A DNA stretch of 26,962 nt, from the IMG/VR virus record IMGVR_UViG_3300046009_010127, positions 1-26,962 of that record, one strand, 5' to 3'. Position numbers and translations under genes: made by a program. Position 1 is the first letter of the stretch, and each line of letters opens with the position of its first letter. Shown piece after piece: positions 14,365-24,012 of this stretch. The stretch is from a virus. Below the pieces are notes generated by a model, which saw nothing but the letters and a program-made list of their open reading frames with translations, was not told where the DNA came from and searched no databases.

Positions 14365-14883
14365 TTAATTCCTAATTAATTTACTTTTGAAGTATTCTTT
14401 AATTACTTTAAATGGAGAAGTTAAAATATTAATTAAAGAAATTAATATATAAAATGCTATCATAAAAGTAAAAATTGTGTAACCTTTTAATTTAGAGTCT
14501 GCTTTACTTAGATTTGGATTTGTTAAACCTACAATTACGCAGATAATTAACCCTAGCCAAAATACAAGTTTACCTGTTAAAGAACCTTCGTCACGAACTC
14601 TTTCGATATATGCCATTTCATCTGACCAAGGCCTCGCAATTACCTCAGTCATATGTAGTGCTATATTTCTTTGCATTTCATTATTGTCATTCATATTCCA
14701 AAGATACAAACTTGGGCCACGACCCTTTAACCACTCAACAATTGTTTTTGCCCAATAAACATAACCACGATAAATGATTGGGTGATTACGTTGTAAGCGG
14801 CGACCAAATCTCTGATCAGCTTCATTTATATCTGGCGCAAAGAATCCTTGTTGTGCCATTTCAGAACAGATAATTTTACAACC
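14365..14883 (-). other. C-terminal domain with two predicted membrane helices
   Basis: Residues 1591-1762 of the giant protein. The front part has CKIICSEMAQQGF, then INEADQRFGRRL, YRGYVYWAKTIVEWL and VIARPWSDEMAYI, a helical, Trp/Tyr-rich domain. Then come two hydrophobic segments, about 1696-1710 (LVFWLGLIICVIVGL) and 1725-1744 (YTIFTFMIAFYILISLINIL), and a Lys-rich end. Cys1592 and Cys1596 could pair. From memory, similar EAD-x-x-x-G ... GY-x-x-WA tails occur on other marine phage structural proteins; the function is undescribed as far as I know. Confidence 0.6.
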
Positions 14884-17800
14884 AGAACCTCCACCACTTG
14901 GAGGTGGAGTTCTATCTCGAACTAAAGTTGTCCCTAAAACTTGCCTCTGAACAACGCTAGTTGTTGCAATGTTATCTTGTCGTTCATAAATTGCTTGTGT
15001 TTGAATAGTAGGAACACGAACAGATACCGAAACATTTTCAACAGTATTTAAAACACCCTGAGCATACCATTGTTCCTCTGCAAAAGAGCTTGTTGATTGA
15101 GGATCATTTATAGGTGAATTAGTTAATCTAATTAGACGAGCACCAGTTCTACTTCTCCATCCGTTATCATAGGCTGTTGCTCCATAATTTGGCAAATACC
15201 AACGACCTGCCATATCACCATGATCATCTGACTGTGGTTTACCTACCGACCAACGAGATGTGCTATCAGGATTTACATTCCAATTGGAAGAAAGTGTGGC
15301 TACTTTAGTGCTTCCATTATAATTTATAATGGTTCTTTCTTGTCCAATTCCTGTTCCAGCAACAATTCGTATTTGATAAAACTGTGTTGCTGTAATTGGA
15401 TCTTCTAAAACTTTTGTTCCAGTAAACGGCCATGCAACATTTGCATAAGTTGTTACAACATCAACATAAGTATTATTATATGGAGCTCCAGAACCAAGAG
15501 TTATTGTATTAGCTGTAGCAGAAGTTACATTACCATTGTTCCAAAACATAATATCAATTTTAGCTGTAGAACCACTTACTGTGCCAGTAATTGTATCATT
15601 TGCTGCAAAAGTTCCTCTCACATCACTTAAATAAACAACAGGTTGATTTAATGACCAAGATCTACCAGATTGTTTTACCACAATAGCTGAGCCACCACTT
15701 GAAGAAGTTACTCTTTCATAAACTCCATAACTATCATCAAAATCACTACTTACATTAGCTAACCAAGCTATAGATGGAAATTCAATATATTTTGTTCCAT
15801 CAAGATCTCCTTGTTCTGCATACAAGTAATGGTATTCATTAGGTCTTAACCCTTTTGCTACTGTAATAATCCATTGAGCACGAATATAAGGTATTACAGA
15901 AAGATCAACCTGTCTAGCTCCAATACTTCTGGTTATTCTTTCAGGTACAAGAACCTTTTTAGTTCCTGTTCTATCTTTAGAATAATAAGTTGTTGTTGTT
16001 GTTGACCTTACAGTATCATTGTAATCAAGATAACCAGATGTTCTTGATTCTGTTTGTGTTTGTACATTAACATTTTGTCCAGACACAAAAGTATTCCAAG
16101 AATTCCATTGATTACCCCAACCAGCCGCTCGGGTATCATGAAGTGCTTCACCTATTTGAGCCCAAGCATCATTTTCACCTTCTAAATTAACAAGAACATC
16201 TGGTCTTGTTTCTTTGTCAATCCAAAAATCTCCTGGTGGCGTAAAATCAAGTGTACCTGAATAATTTGAAAGTACAAAAGGATTAACCGAAATACCATTT
16301 GTTGCAACATTTTGAGTAATTATCGATTTAACTGTATAAGGACTAACAATAATAGATCCTGCTTCTACATTAGCTGTTGTAAGAGAAGTATTTACAACAA
16401 AAGAAATATTTTCATCTTCAAAATAAGGCCGAAGTTCTCCAGCTTCAAAATCCATTGCACAAATGTAATCAACATTTTTAACATCGCCAACTTGGTGGCC
16501 TCTAAAGGTGTCAGTTAAAATACCATTTTTAAATCTTTCCAAACCATTATCATCAAGTACAGTTAGATCTTGAGCTGATCTCTCTAATAAATTTAATGTT
16601 GTATAATATTCTAAATTATCAATGCGTTTTTCTAATTTACCAATATCTCGCATTGTATATCGTTTATTTTCAATATATTTAACTTTTGTGTCAGACGGAA
16701 AAAAAGTATAAGGATTAATAAAAATTGTATATAAACTCATTGAACCGTCTGGTTCTGCCGGCGTGTTTGGAGATAAAGAAGAAATTCCTTTAACAACTCT
16801 AAATTTTTTATCTTCACCTAAAATAATCCTGTCAATTCTTGGAATATAATAACTATAATCTGACTCTAAAGCTTCATCTGCTCTAGGAATAGAAATTCCA
16901 GACAAAGCAAAAGCAGGTGAAATAGCACTAGCGTTGGTTCGAATTGGTCTAAAATCAACACAATCTCTAAGTTTATAAACTTCACCAGTAGATGGGCTTG
17001 TGTAATTTGGTATTTTAGCATAACGAATATCTTCGGTTGCACCAAGTGAAGCATTATTGTAAGAATCTACCGTAAAATATCCAGTTCCAGTATGAGTGAA
17101 ATAATTAACCAATACTAAAAGTTGACCTGTTGGAGGTAAAGAACCAGGTCTTAGTGTAATAGAACCATGATCATAATAAGCATCTGTTTGACCATCATTT
17201 AAAATATATCTATCAGTAATATCTTTTGATGTATCAGACAAATCTGCTGCAACTACCGCTGTTGATATATTTTTTGAATCAATTACTTTAAAAGATGATT
17301 TATAATTACGACCACCTGAAGTTACATTAAAGTAGCCATAAGTTTCTTCAAATTTACCTTCTAGTTTGTAAATATCAGCAATATAAAGATTATCTGATTT
17401 TCCAGGAGTTCTATTTGGAACTGCAAGAGCAACTTGACTATCACTTAAATAAACTGTTGTATTTCCTACTGGAGAAACTCCTCCAGTTCCTATAGAATTT
17501 GTAACAGCAGACACAAGTGTTTTTACTTTTGGAGTTGTTGTATTATAATCAATAGTTGCTATAACATCAACGGTTATTGAATCTCCAACATTATTAAAAT
17601 TTAATGTAGCTGTAGAACCACCACCAGATACTTGAATATTTCTTCCATCCCAAGGAATAGAAGAACCAAAAGCACCACTTGATCCAAAAGGAATTACTTG
17701 ACCCTTTGAAAATTTTGTTGATGAAGTAACATTATTTGCAACTACATAAAAATGTTCTAAGGTTTGAGCTTCACTTAAAGTGCCGCTACCAACAAATAAA

Positions 17801-19653
17801 TTTGTAGCAGAACCAGTAGAAAGTGAAAGTGCGCCTGTACCTCCATTTACTGTTTGGTTTCTAAATAAAGCTTTACCTCTAAAATCTTGATCTGACATTC
17901 CAAAACTAACAAAAGATTGAGGCACACGAAATACTAAAGATTTAAAATTAGTATCAGAAATAAATGTATTTCCAAAAGCAGCGGCTGGCGTTGTAAGAGA
18001 TTTATTAATAGAATCTACATTAGCTGAAGAAAGAATATGTGCTGTAGAATTTGATTTAATAAAAGATTGTACATCTTTAATATTAAAATCGAGTGTATAT
18101 GATGAATTGCTTCTTGGTTGAGTTCCAAAAGTATCAGCAATTTTAGCCGTTTTTGTTATATTATCATAAGAAACAATTCGATGTTTTACATTATCTGCGC
18201 CATAACCAGAAGAAATACGAACAATAGAATTATAATAAGCATTAGCAATATTTGATACTTGCCCAGCAGTTGTAGAAAGAATTATATGATTTGAATTTCC
18301 TGAACCTCCACAATTTCCTGTTACTGTAGAAAGTCTGGTGTCAAAAATATAAAAATTATATTTGTGTGTATCTGATATATAATTATTAGAAGCACTTACA
18401 TATTCAATCTCACGAATTCTTCCTGTTCCTATTTTAGTAGAATTATAAAATGTAGTATTTGATGTACTTACATTTCCATTAGCAACACAATGTAAATCAA
18501 AAGCTTCCATTGTTCCACTATCAAATAATCCTCTAACATTAGTTACAGTAACATAATTTCCATAGTTTGCTGCAACATCATAATTTTGAACAAAATATTT
18601 TTCTCTTGCTCGTTCTAACTCTAAATTTGTTGGAGATATGGTTTCAATTTCAAAGCCACGAACATATGCTTTTCCTGCGCTCAGTTTAGCTGTAAATAAA
18701 GAAGAATTTCCTGTATTTGCTACATTTGAAGAAACATGGTCTTTTAAATAGATGGTAAAAGGTTGTACAGTATAGTTACCTGATTCATCATAAGTCCTTC
18801 TAGCAAATGTTTTCTCCAATTCAGCATAGATAGGATAACTATTTCTTAATGTAACCGTTCCGCTTTCAATACGAATAATTTCAATAAATTTTGTATCATC
18901 AGTAGATTCTAAAGATCTTGCAGATAATACTAAATCTACTTTATATCTTGTAGCACCAGGTGCTTGGTAATTTGAAGCATTTAAAGCAGGATCCAATAAA
19001 GTAGTGTCGGTTCTTTCATCAATAATACTTTCTCGATATTCTAATCCAATACGATTTGTTGGAGAATTATCATATTTGTTTAATACAATTGTTTGTGGTG
19101 TTACTTTAACAAAAAAATCATCAATAAAATAAACACCCTCATTTATACTTGCGGTTGACGCTTTACCTGTAGATTCTATTGGCAATAAACGTGCTTCATA
19201 TTGGTCATCATCAATTGTAAAAAAAGTTTCGTTGTCTACAAGAGTTAACCCTGTTTTATATTCAACATATATTGTTGCCGGATCTGTTAATGTTGCTTCT
19301 TTTATTGCAACAACTTTTCCAAGAGAACCTCCACTAGCCAAAGCATGTGCATTACCAATATTTTTACCAAGAAAATTATTTACATTTATGTCTTGGCCGC
19401 CAACAGTAGTTGTTCTTAATTTGTGATAAATGACGGAAGTAGAAACAGAAACTTCACCACCCGTTACAACTGATCCATTTTTAAAAACATGTTTACCAAA
19501 ACGAGATACTTGTTTTTGTAAAATTGTTTGAAGTTGAGTTAATTCACGAGCTTGAACAGCATAACCTGGCCGAAAAAGCATACGAAGAAATTTTTTATCT
19601 TCATCGTAATCATCATAATAAGGAGTTACATTAAAATTTTGAACTAATGCCAT
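14365..19653 (-). CDS. Giant DUF4815-type virion protein with C-terminal membrane hairpin
   Basis: A 1762-residue protein, the largest in the window. Residues 1-70 (YYDDYDEDKKFLRMLFRPGY, AVQARELTQLQTILQKQV, NGSVVTGGEV) are the DUF4815 signature of large T4-like marine virion proteins. Middle parts are beta-rich with the segments RYTMRDIGKLEKRIDNLEYY and LNLLERSAQDL near residues 995-1020 that recur in this family, and DILVNLEGENDAW-like text near 1160. The linker TPPPSGGGSG (about 1583-1592) leads to a separate C-terminal domain ending in two hydrophobic segments. AAAGG precedes the ATG. It lies between gp8 and the PVAQTF protein, the usual place for the baseplate-to-fibre scaffold. A role as outer wedge protein is inferred from order; membrane segments are not expected there. 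Confidence 0.85.
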   Translation of the reverse strand: MALVQNFNVTPYYDDYDEDKKFLRMLFRPGYAVQARELTQLQTILQKQVSRFGKHVFKNGSVVTGGEVSVSTSVIYHKLRTTTVGGQDINVNNFLGKNIGNAHALASGGSLGKVVAIKEATLTDPATIYVEYKTGLTLVDNETFFTIDDDQYEARLLPIESTGKASTASINEGVYFIDDFFVKVTPQTIVLNKYDNSPTNRIGLEYRESIIDERTDTTLLDPALNASNYQAPGATRYKVDLVLSARSLESTDDTKFIEIIRIESGTVTLRNSYPIYAELEKTFARRTYDESGNYTVQPFTIYLKDHVSSNVANTGNSSLFTAKLSAGKAYVRGFEIETISPTNLELERAREKYFVQNYDVAANYGNYVTVTNVRGLFDSGTMEAFDLHCVANGNVSTSNTTFYNSTKIGTGRIREIEYVSASNNYISDTHKYNFYIFDTRLSTVTGNCGGSGNSNHIILSTTAGQVSNIANAYYNSIVRISSGYGADNVKHRIVSYDNITKTAKIADTFGTQPRSNSSYTLDFNIKDVQSFIKSNSTAHILSSANVDSINKSLTTPAAAFGNTFISDTNFKSLVFRVPQSFVSFGMSDQDFRGKALFRNQTVNGGTGALSLSTGSATNLFVGSGTLSEAQTLEHFYVVANNVTSSTKFSKGQVIPFGSSGAFGSSIPWDGRNIQVSGGGSTATLNFNNVGDSITVDVIATIDYNTTTPKVKTLVSAVTNSIGTGGVSPVGNTTVYLSDSQVALAVPNRTPGKSDNLYIADIYKLEGKFEETYGYFNVTSGGRNYKSSFKVIDSKNISTAVVAADLSDTSKDITDRYILNDGQTDAYYDHGSITLRPGSLPPTGQLLVLVNYFTHTGTGYFTVDSYNNASLGATEDIRYAKIPNYTSPSTGEVYKLRDCVDFRPIRTNASAISPAFALSGISIPRADEALESDYSYYIPRIDRIILGEDKKFRVVKGISSLSPNTPAEPDGSMSLYTIFINPYTFFPSDTKVKYIENKRYTMRDIGKLEKRIDNLEYYTTLNLLERSAQDLTVLDDNGLERFKNGILTDTFRGHQVGDVKNVDYICAMDFEAGELRPYFEDENISFVVNTSLTTANVEAGSIIVSPYTVKSIITQNVATNGISVNPFVLSNYSGTLDFTPPGDFWIDKETRPDVLVNLEGENDAWAQIGEALHDTRAAGWGNQWNSWNTFVSGQNVNVQTQTESRTSGYLDYNDTVRSTTTTTYYSKDRTGTKKVLVPERITRSIGARQVDLSVIPYIRAQWIITVAKGLRPNEYHYLYAEQGDLDGTKYIEFPSIAWLANVSSDFDDSYGVYERVTSSSGGSAIVVKQSGRSWSLNQPVVYLSDVRGTFAANDTITGTVSGSTAKIDIMFWNNGNVTSATANTITLGSGAPYNNTYVDVVTTYANVAWPFTGTKVLEDPITATQFYQIRIVAGTGIGQERTIINYNGSTKVATLSSNWNVNPDSTSRWSVGKPQSDDHGDMAGRWYLPNYGATAYDNGWRSRTGARLIRLTNSPINDPQSTSSFAEEQWYAQGVLNTVENVSVSVRVPTIQTQAIYERQDNIATTSVVQRQVLGTTLVRDRTPPPSGGGSGCKIICSEMAQQGFFAPDINEADQRFGRRLQRNHPIIYRGYVYWAKTIVEWLKGRGPSLYLWNMNDNNEMQRNIALHMTEVIARPWSDEMAYIERVRDEGSLTGKLVFWLGLIICVIVGLTNPNLSKADSKLKGYTIFTFMIAFYILISLINILTSPFKVIKEYFKSKLIRN

Positions 19654-19662
19654 TTTTAACCT

Positions 19663-21264
19663 TTAAAAATTAATAATAATTTTAATATTTTCAGCTTGAC
19701 CAAGTGTTCTTTCCGTTTTTAATTCATTGGTGACATATAAAAAATCTCCAGAATAAGGTTGAAATTCCGGATTATTAACAGAAACTATTGTTCTGGTGGC
19801 TCCAGAAGTAAACCCGGTTACAATACCTCCAGACGAAAAGGTGCCTTTTACTTTTGTTAGTTTTACGAAATTTAATGTTTGGTCATTAACAAAACCGTAA
19901 GCAGTTGGGCTACTTGTATTACCTTGATAAACATATTCATTTAAATTAAAACTTGTTCCAGCAATTAAATCTAAATCTGTCGTTTGAGAAAATACTGAAT
20001 TGGATGTACTATTATTTGATGCAACAGATTCTCCGTATTTATGAGGATTTCTTAACAAACTAACTTGTCTAAAACTTGTATTTGAAGAAATTGTTCCACT
20101 TTCTGTAGTATCATTTTCTCCAATTGTAACAGCAATCATTACATTATTTGCATTTAATTCTTTTGCTGGATTAAAACCATGTCCATATTTTGGTGGCAAA
20201 ATTACACGACATGTTGCTCCTGTTCCAGACCCATAAACTACAGCATTAGCATAAGTATAACCAGTACCAATACTCGTTACTGTTATTTTTGAAACATTTG
20301 CATTTGCAGCAGAAACACCTGAAGAAATATTAGATAATGTTACATTTGCAGCACCGCCAGATCCTGGACCATCAATAAAAAGTCTTGTAGATATTGCAAT
20401 ATTATTTGTGTTTCCGCCAGATCCAGTAGTTGTTGAAGAAAGAGTTAGAACTCCAGTTGCTATCGATATATCTTCAATATGCGTTGTTGGTGGTATACCT
20501 GATCCAGAAATTAACATATTTGTTAAATTTGAAATTGATGGTATACTAAAGATTTCTAAAACTAAAGCTGTATTTGATAATTTTACCGTTGTTTGGCCAG
20601 AAGTAAAACCATTAACTTTTATATTTGAAGCCTGACGATAATTTGTGCCAGGATTTGTTACTATGATACTTGTTAATTCTCCATCAACAACATTTAATGG
20701 ACTAACATTAAAATCTAAAGCTGAAGTATTTGTTGGTGCTGGAATCCAATTGTTTATAAAAAACTTATTAAAAGGAGTTACATTAAACATGTATTTCCAA
20801 ATATAACCATCAGCAGTAGCTATATTGCCATTTGATGTTATATAATCTCCCGTAGGTTCAACAGTCGAAAAAGCCGAATTGTTATTAGAAACACACTTAT
20901 AGACGTTTCTTGTTGAGTTCATAACATACATTGGATTTAAACTTTGAGAGTTATTTGATTTAAATAATTCAGAAAATTCTATTGTATCATCAAAAGCTCT
21001 ATATTTTACATTTGAAGTCCAATTATATCTAGGAATTACTAATTGAACATCATTACCCGTTATTCTTTTTCCAGCAAACATATTATCCCAAATCAATTTA
21101 TCTGTTGAAATTGTTTCAACTATTGGATCTGGAGAAGATTCATTAGAATATTCTATATGATTTCCAATGCTGATATAAGCAATAGTTGGAATTTCTTCCG
21201 AAAAAGACTCTTTGAACTGCTCAGCAGCATTAAAAGACAAGCTTTTAGTTAAAATTGATGGCAT
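19663..21264 (-). CDS. gp8: Baseplate wedge protein gp8
   Basis: A 533-residue protein. Residues about 60-110 (WDNMFAGKRITGNDVQLVIP, then RYNWTSNVKYRAFDD) correspond to the W-x-x-M ... V-I-P-R-x-x-W stretch of T4 gp8. Residues about 150-163 (TADGYIWKYMFNV) match its G-D-G-Y-V-W-E-Y-L-F-E-I motif. MYVMNSTRNVYKCV fits the V-Y-R-C region. T4 gp8 is shorter (334 residues); the extra length here is mostly beta insertions near 190-400 that include two GTNY/GTGY-type repeats (IIVTNPGTNYRQA, ITVTSIGTGYTYA). In T4, gp8 dimers join gp7, gp6 and gp10 in the wedge. No clear ribosome-binding site is seen before the ATG; a CATAAATA late-type motif lies 7 bases upstream. Confidence 0.85.
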   Translation of the reverse strand: MPSILTKSLSFNAAEQFKESFSEEIPTIAYISIGNHIEYSNESSPDPIVETISTDKLIWDNMFAGKRITGNDVQLVIPRYNWTSNVKYRAFDDTIEFSELFKSNNSQSLNPMYVMNSTRNVYKCVSNNNSAFSTVEPTGDYITSNGNIATADGYIWKYMFNVTPFNKFFINNWIPAPTNTSALDFNVSPLNVVDGELTSIIVTNPGTNYRQASNIKVNGFTSGQTTVKLSNTALVLEIFSIPSISNLTNMLISGSGIPPTTHIEDISIATGVLTLSSTTTGSGGNTNNIAISTRLFIDGPGSGGAANVTLSNISSGVSAANANVSKITVTSIGTGYTYANAVVYGSGTGATCRVILPPKYGHGFNPAKELNANNVMIAVTIGENDTTESGTISSNTSFRQVSLLRNPHKYGESVASNNSTSNSVFSQTTDLDLIAGTSFNLNEYVYQGNTSSPTAYGFVNDQTLNFVKLTKVKGTFSSGGIVTGFTSGATRTIVSVNNPEFQPYSGDFLYVTNELKTERTLGQAENIKIIINF

Positions 21265-21270
21265 AGGTTC

Positions 21271-21278
21271 TATTTATG
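21271..21278 (-). promoter_or_regulatory. Late-promoter-like CATAAATA before gp8
   Basis: CATAAATA on the minus strand is an exact NATAAATA late motif in the gap and gene end just before gp8. It lies only 7 bases from the ATG, so a transcript starting there would have almost no leader. It may be a true late promoter giving a leaderless message, or chance in AT-rich DNA. Confidence 0.3.
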
Positions 21279-24012
21279 TCAATATAATTAAAGATTCATT
21301 ACTGGTATTCTTTGTAAACACAGAAGATACCGATAAATTTGTGTTACTAATTATGTTATTTACTGTTCTAATTTCACCATTAACCGAAACATTAGATCCG
21401 AGAGTTAAAATTCCTCTACTGTTTGCAATGTTAAAGTAAGTATTGTTTCCAATTAGATAAATTGAATTATTTTGAGTCGTTACTAAACCAGAAATCGTAT
21501 TTGTTGATTGATAAATAATTTTAGATTTTGGTGCATCTGCTTCTTTTAACATATTAAATAAAGCAAAATTAACAAAACCGGTTGGATGTAGTAATTGTTT
21601 TAATATATCTTTATATTTTGCAAATGAGATTGGTGATGAAGTTATATACGCATAATCATAATAATAATTACCTCCTTGCAGACGCCTCTCATAACTAGAA
21701 ATAATAGAATCTGTTGTTGTCCATTTTCCAGGAAAAGTAGTAAAAGATGGCCCAATGTTTGCTACTGCGGAAGCTGTACCGCTACCTTTTTGCGTTAGAT
21801 CTATCACTGGAGCAAATTTATAGTTATTTCCTGGATAAGTAATTTTGATTGATCTAATAGCACCTTCTCTAAAAGTAACATCAGGATTTATATTATCTCC
21901 ATCTCCCATTAAAGAAGTAATTTGTATTTGAGCATTAGAACCTGTTGTTGAGTAAATGGAAACATTTGGAAAAGTATTTTGAGTATAATTTACTCCTCCA
22001 ACAACTCCTCTCGCATAAGATCCCAATTTAGTATTAGAAAAAGTAGTTGTTCCGTCAGTAAATTGAAAAGCAACATTAACAGTAGCATGTGTAGTATTAA
22101 TTACAGAATTTACATATCTTTCTTGACAACGAATAATAATTTTATCATTTACTCGTAAATCATTTATAAAATTTGTATTAGTTCCAATTATTAATATTGA
22201 ATTATTTGTAAGTGCAACATTGCCATCAATTCTAGGAGGTTGAATTTGTATTGCTTGAACAAATCCGTTTGCTGCAACATTACTTACTGCAGCAGCAGCT
22301 CCAAAACCACGAGTGCGTATAGGATTTGGATAAAAATAAACTTCATCTCCAACTTTGTAGTTTAAACCTCCTAAAGAAAGTAAACCAGTAATATCTCTTT
22401 TAACATCTATTCTACCAATCGATCTTAAATCTTTAAGATCTTTTTCAATGTAATTATCTAATTCGCCAGCTGTGTAAATGGCTGCCTGATATACATCCAT
22501 TTCTGCTTCTTCAGCGCCAGCCAAAACAAAATCTGTTACTCCTTTTTGAATTGGTCCAAGATTAATAATAATGTTAGAATTGAAAGCATCTACAATTCTT
22601 GTATTTGCATTTTGTGTTCGTGTATTTACTATATTATAACTAGCAGCATTAATTGTTGTAGCAGAGTACGGACCTATGTAACCTGATGCTAAAACACTAT
22701 AACTATTATTTGTAAAAATAGTATTAGCGGTTTCTGTAATAGATCCTATTGTTACCACATTAGAATCATAGAAACCTCTAAAAAGACTTTCACCTGCTTT
22801 AAAACCTGCACCGCCATAAGATATGTTTATAGTAGCAATATTTACCGATTGAACTTCTCCAACCTCGGCTGTTGCAATTTCTTCAGCAGCTCCACCCAAT
22901 ACTAATACAGGATCTCCTACATTATAAGAAAATCCTGAATTAATAAGTTGAATACTATTTACGATAGAAAAAGTATCCGCATTAAAAGTTATTAAAGAAC
23001 CATCACTAGCTATAACATCAAATTTTATTATTTCTCCATTTATGTAATTACCTGAGAGTGATTTTGGATCAATAAATATTTCAAAAGGTAAAGGAAAATT
23101 TTCGTTTTCCGAAATAACTGTTTCTACAACTCTATCAACAAGAGATGTAGCACCAGAAGTTAAACCAGTTATTTTTCTATTTTTTAAAAGATTATAATCA
23201 AAATTATTATAAACAATTTTTATATTATCATTAGATGTAGGAATTGTTGTAAAATATAATTTTTTTGATTCTCTACGAATTTCATAATCTACATTTTCTT
23301 GTTTTAAAACATTGTTAACATAAACTGATACTTCACCTACATTAACAAATTGAGCCAATAAAATTTCTTTATTAACACTATTGCCAGTATGAATACTTCT
23401 AACATCTTCTTCTATTTTAAGACTTTTTTCAATTACCCATTTTCCATCAGATGCTCTTAATATTCTACTTTTTGGAAGAATAATATCAACATCTTCATTA
23501 AACAAAAGTCTAAACAAAAGTTTAAAGGATTCATCTATACCTTTTGACAAATAAAGAGGTAAAATATTTTTAATTAAAAAATCTTTATCTACTTGAACGT
23601 CTTTAGGTATCAATGAAATAAAACTGTTTACAAAACTGTCTTCAAATTGATCCACAGATTTGTCTACATCAATTATATTTCTTATATCTTTTATTGATGT
23701 TGTTAAACTGTTACTGATTGGATTGGTGAGTGTAGCTGTTCCTGTACCTGATCCAACACCAGTAGCAATAAAAGAAGTTCCTACGATTGCATCAGCTGGA
23801 GCTCCAATTGATTGCCAATTTGTTGTTCCTAAGGTGTTGATTGTATAACGAGTTCCAATAACAAAAGAACCAGCTGAAACAGGAAGTGTTGACTGATCTT
23901 GTTCTAAAAACTGATAATAAGCTTTTAGAAATTGAATGAATAGTGGATATTCTTCCCTAATAAATTCAGGAACTTGTTCACTAACAAAAAGTGAGGTATT
24001 GGAAAATGACAT
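21274..24012 (-). CDS. Large baseplate wedge protein, gp7-like by position
   Basis: A 912-residue protein. The N-terminus (FVSEQVPEFIREEYPLFIQF, then LKAYYQFLEQ) followed by IDVDKSVDQFEDSFVNSF, then DKDFLIKNILPLYLSKGIDE and SFKLLFRLLFNEDVDIILPK is characteristic of the big wedge protein placed between gp6 and gp8 in marine T4-like phages. The C-terminal part has SYERRLQGGNYYYDYAYI and KQLLHPTGFVNFALFNML, also typical. The position equals T4 gene 7, but I cannot show sequence homology to T4 gp7. Residues 47-95 are a foreign-looking inserted module. Middle regions hold SGFSYNVGD and PGNNYKFAP repeats. It overlaps the gp6 stop by one base (TAATG). Structural role in the wedge is fairly sure; the gp7 name is inference. 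Confidence 0.8.
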   Translation of the reverse strand: MSFSNTSLFVSEQVPEFIREEYPLFIQFLKAYYQFLEQDQSTLPVSAGSFVIGTRYTINTLGTTNWQSIGAPADAIVGTSFIATGVGSGTGTATLTNPISNSLTTSIKDIRNIIDVDKSVDQFEDSFVNSFISLIPKDVQVDKDFLIKNILPLYLSKGIDESFKLLFRLLFNEDVDIILPKSRILRASDGKWVIEKSLKIEEDVRSIHTGNSVNKEILLAQFVNVGEVSVYVNNVLKQENVDYEIRRESKKLYFTTIPTSNDNIKIVYNNFDYNLLKNRKITGLTSGATSLVDRVVETVISENENFPLPFEIFIDPKSLSGNYINGEIIKFDVIASDGSLITFNADTFSIVNSIQLINSGFSYNVGDPVLVLGGAAEEIATAEVGEVQSVNIATINISYGGAGFKAGESLFRGFYDSNVVTIGSITETANTIFTNNSYSVLASGYIGPYSATTINAASYNIVNTRTQNANTRIVDAFNSNIIINLGPIQKGVTDFVLAGAEEAEMDVYQAAIYTAGELDNYIEKDLKDLRSIGRIDVKRDITGLLSLGGLNYKVGDEVYFYPNPIRTRGFGAAAAVSNVAANGFVQAIQIQPPRIDGNVALTNNSILIIGTNTNFINDLRVNDKIIIRCQERYVNSVINTTHATVNVAFQFTDGTTTFSNTKLGSYARGVVGGVNYTQNTFPNVSIYSTTGSNAQIQITSLMGDGDNINPDVTFREGAIRSIKITYPGNNYKFAPVIDLTQKGSGTASAVANIGPSFTTFPGKWTTTDSIISSYERRLQGGNYYYDYAYITSSPISFAKYKDILKQLLHPTGFVNFALFNMLKEADAPKSKIIYQSTNTISGLVTTQNNSIYLIGNNTYFNIANSRGILTLGSNVSVNGEIRTVNNIISNTNLSVSSVFTKNTSNESLIILT
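23728..23874 (-). other. Inserted 49-residue module in the gp7-like protein
   Basis: Residues 47-95 (AGSFVIGTRYTINTLGTTNW, then QSIGAPADAIVGTSFIATGV and GSGTGTATL) interrupt the conserved N-terminal helical region. From memory this T-T-D/N-F/W-x-x-I-G-A ... F-x-A-T-G-x-G-S-G-T-G-T-A module recurs in many unrelated phage proteins. By hand count it is 56 of 147 bases G+C, against 31 of 120 in 23581-23700 beside it, which fits later insertion. Confidence 0.65.
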
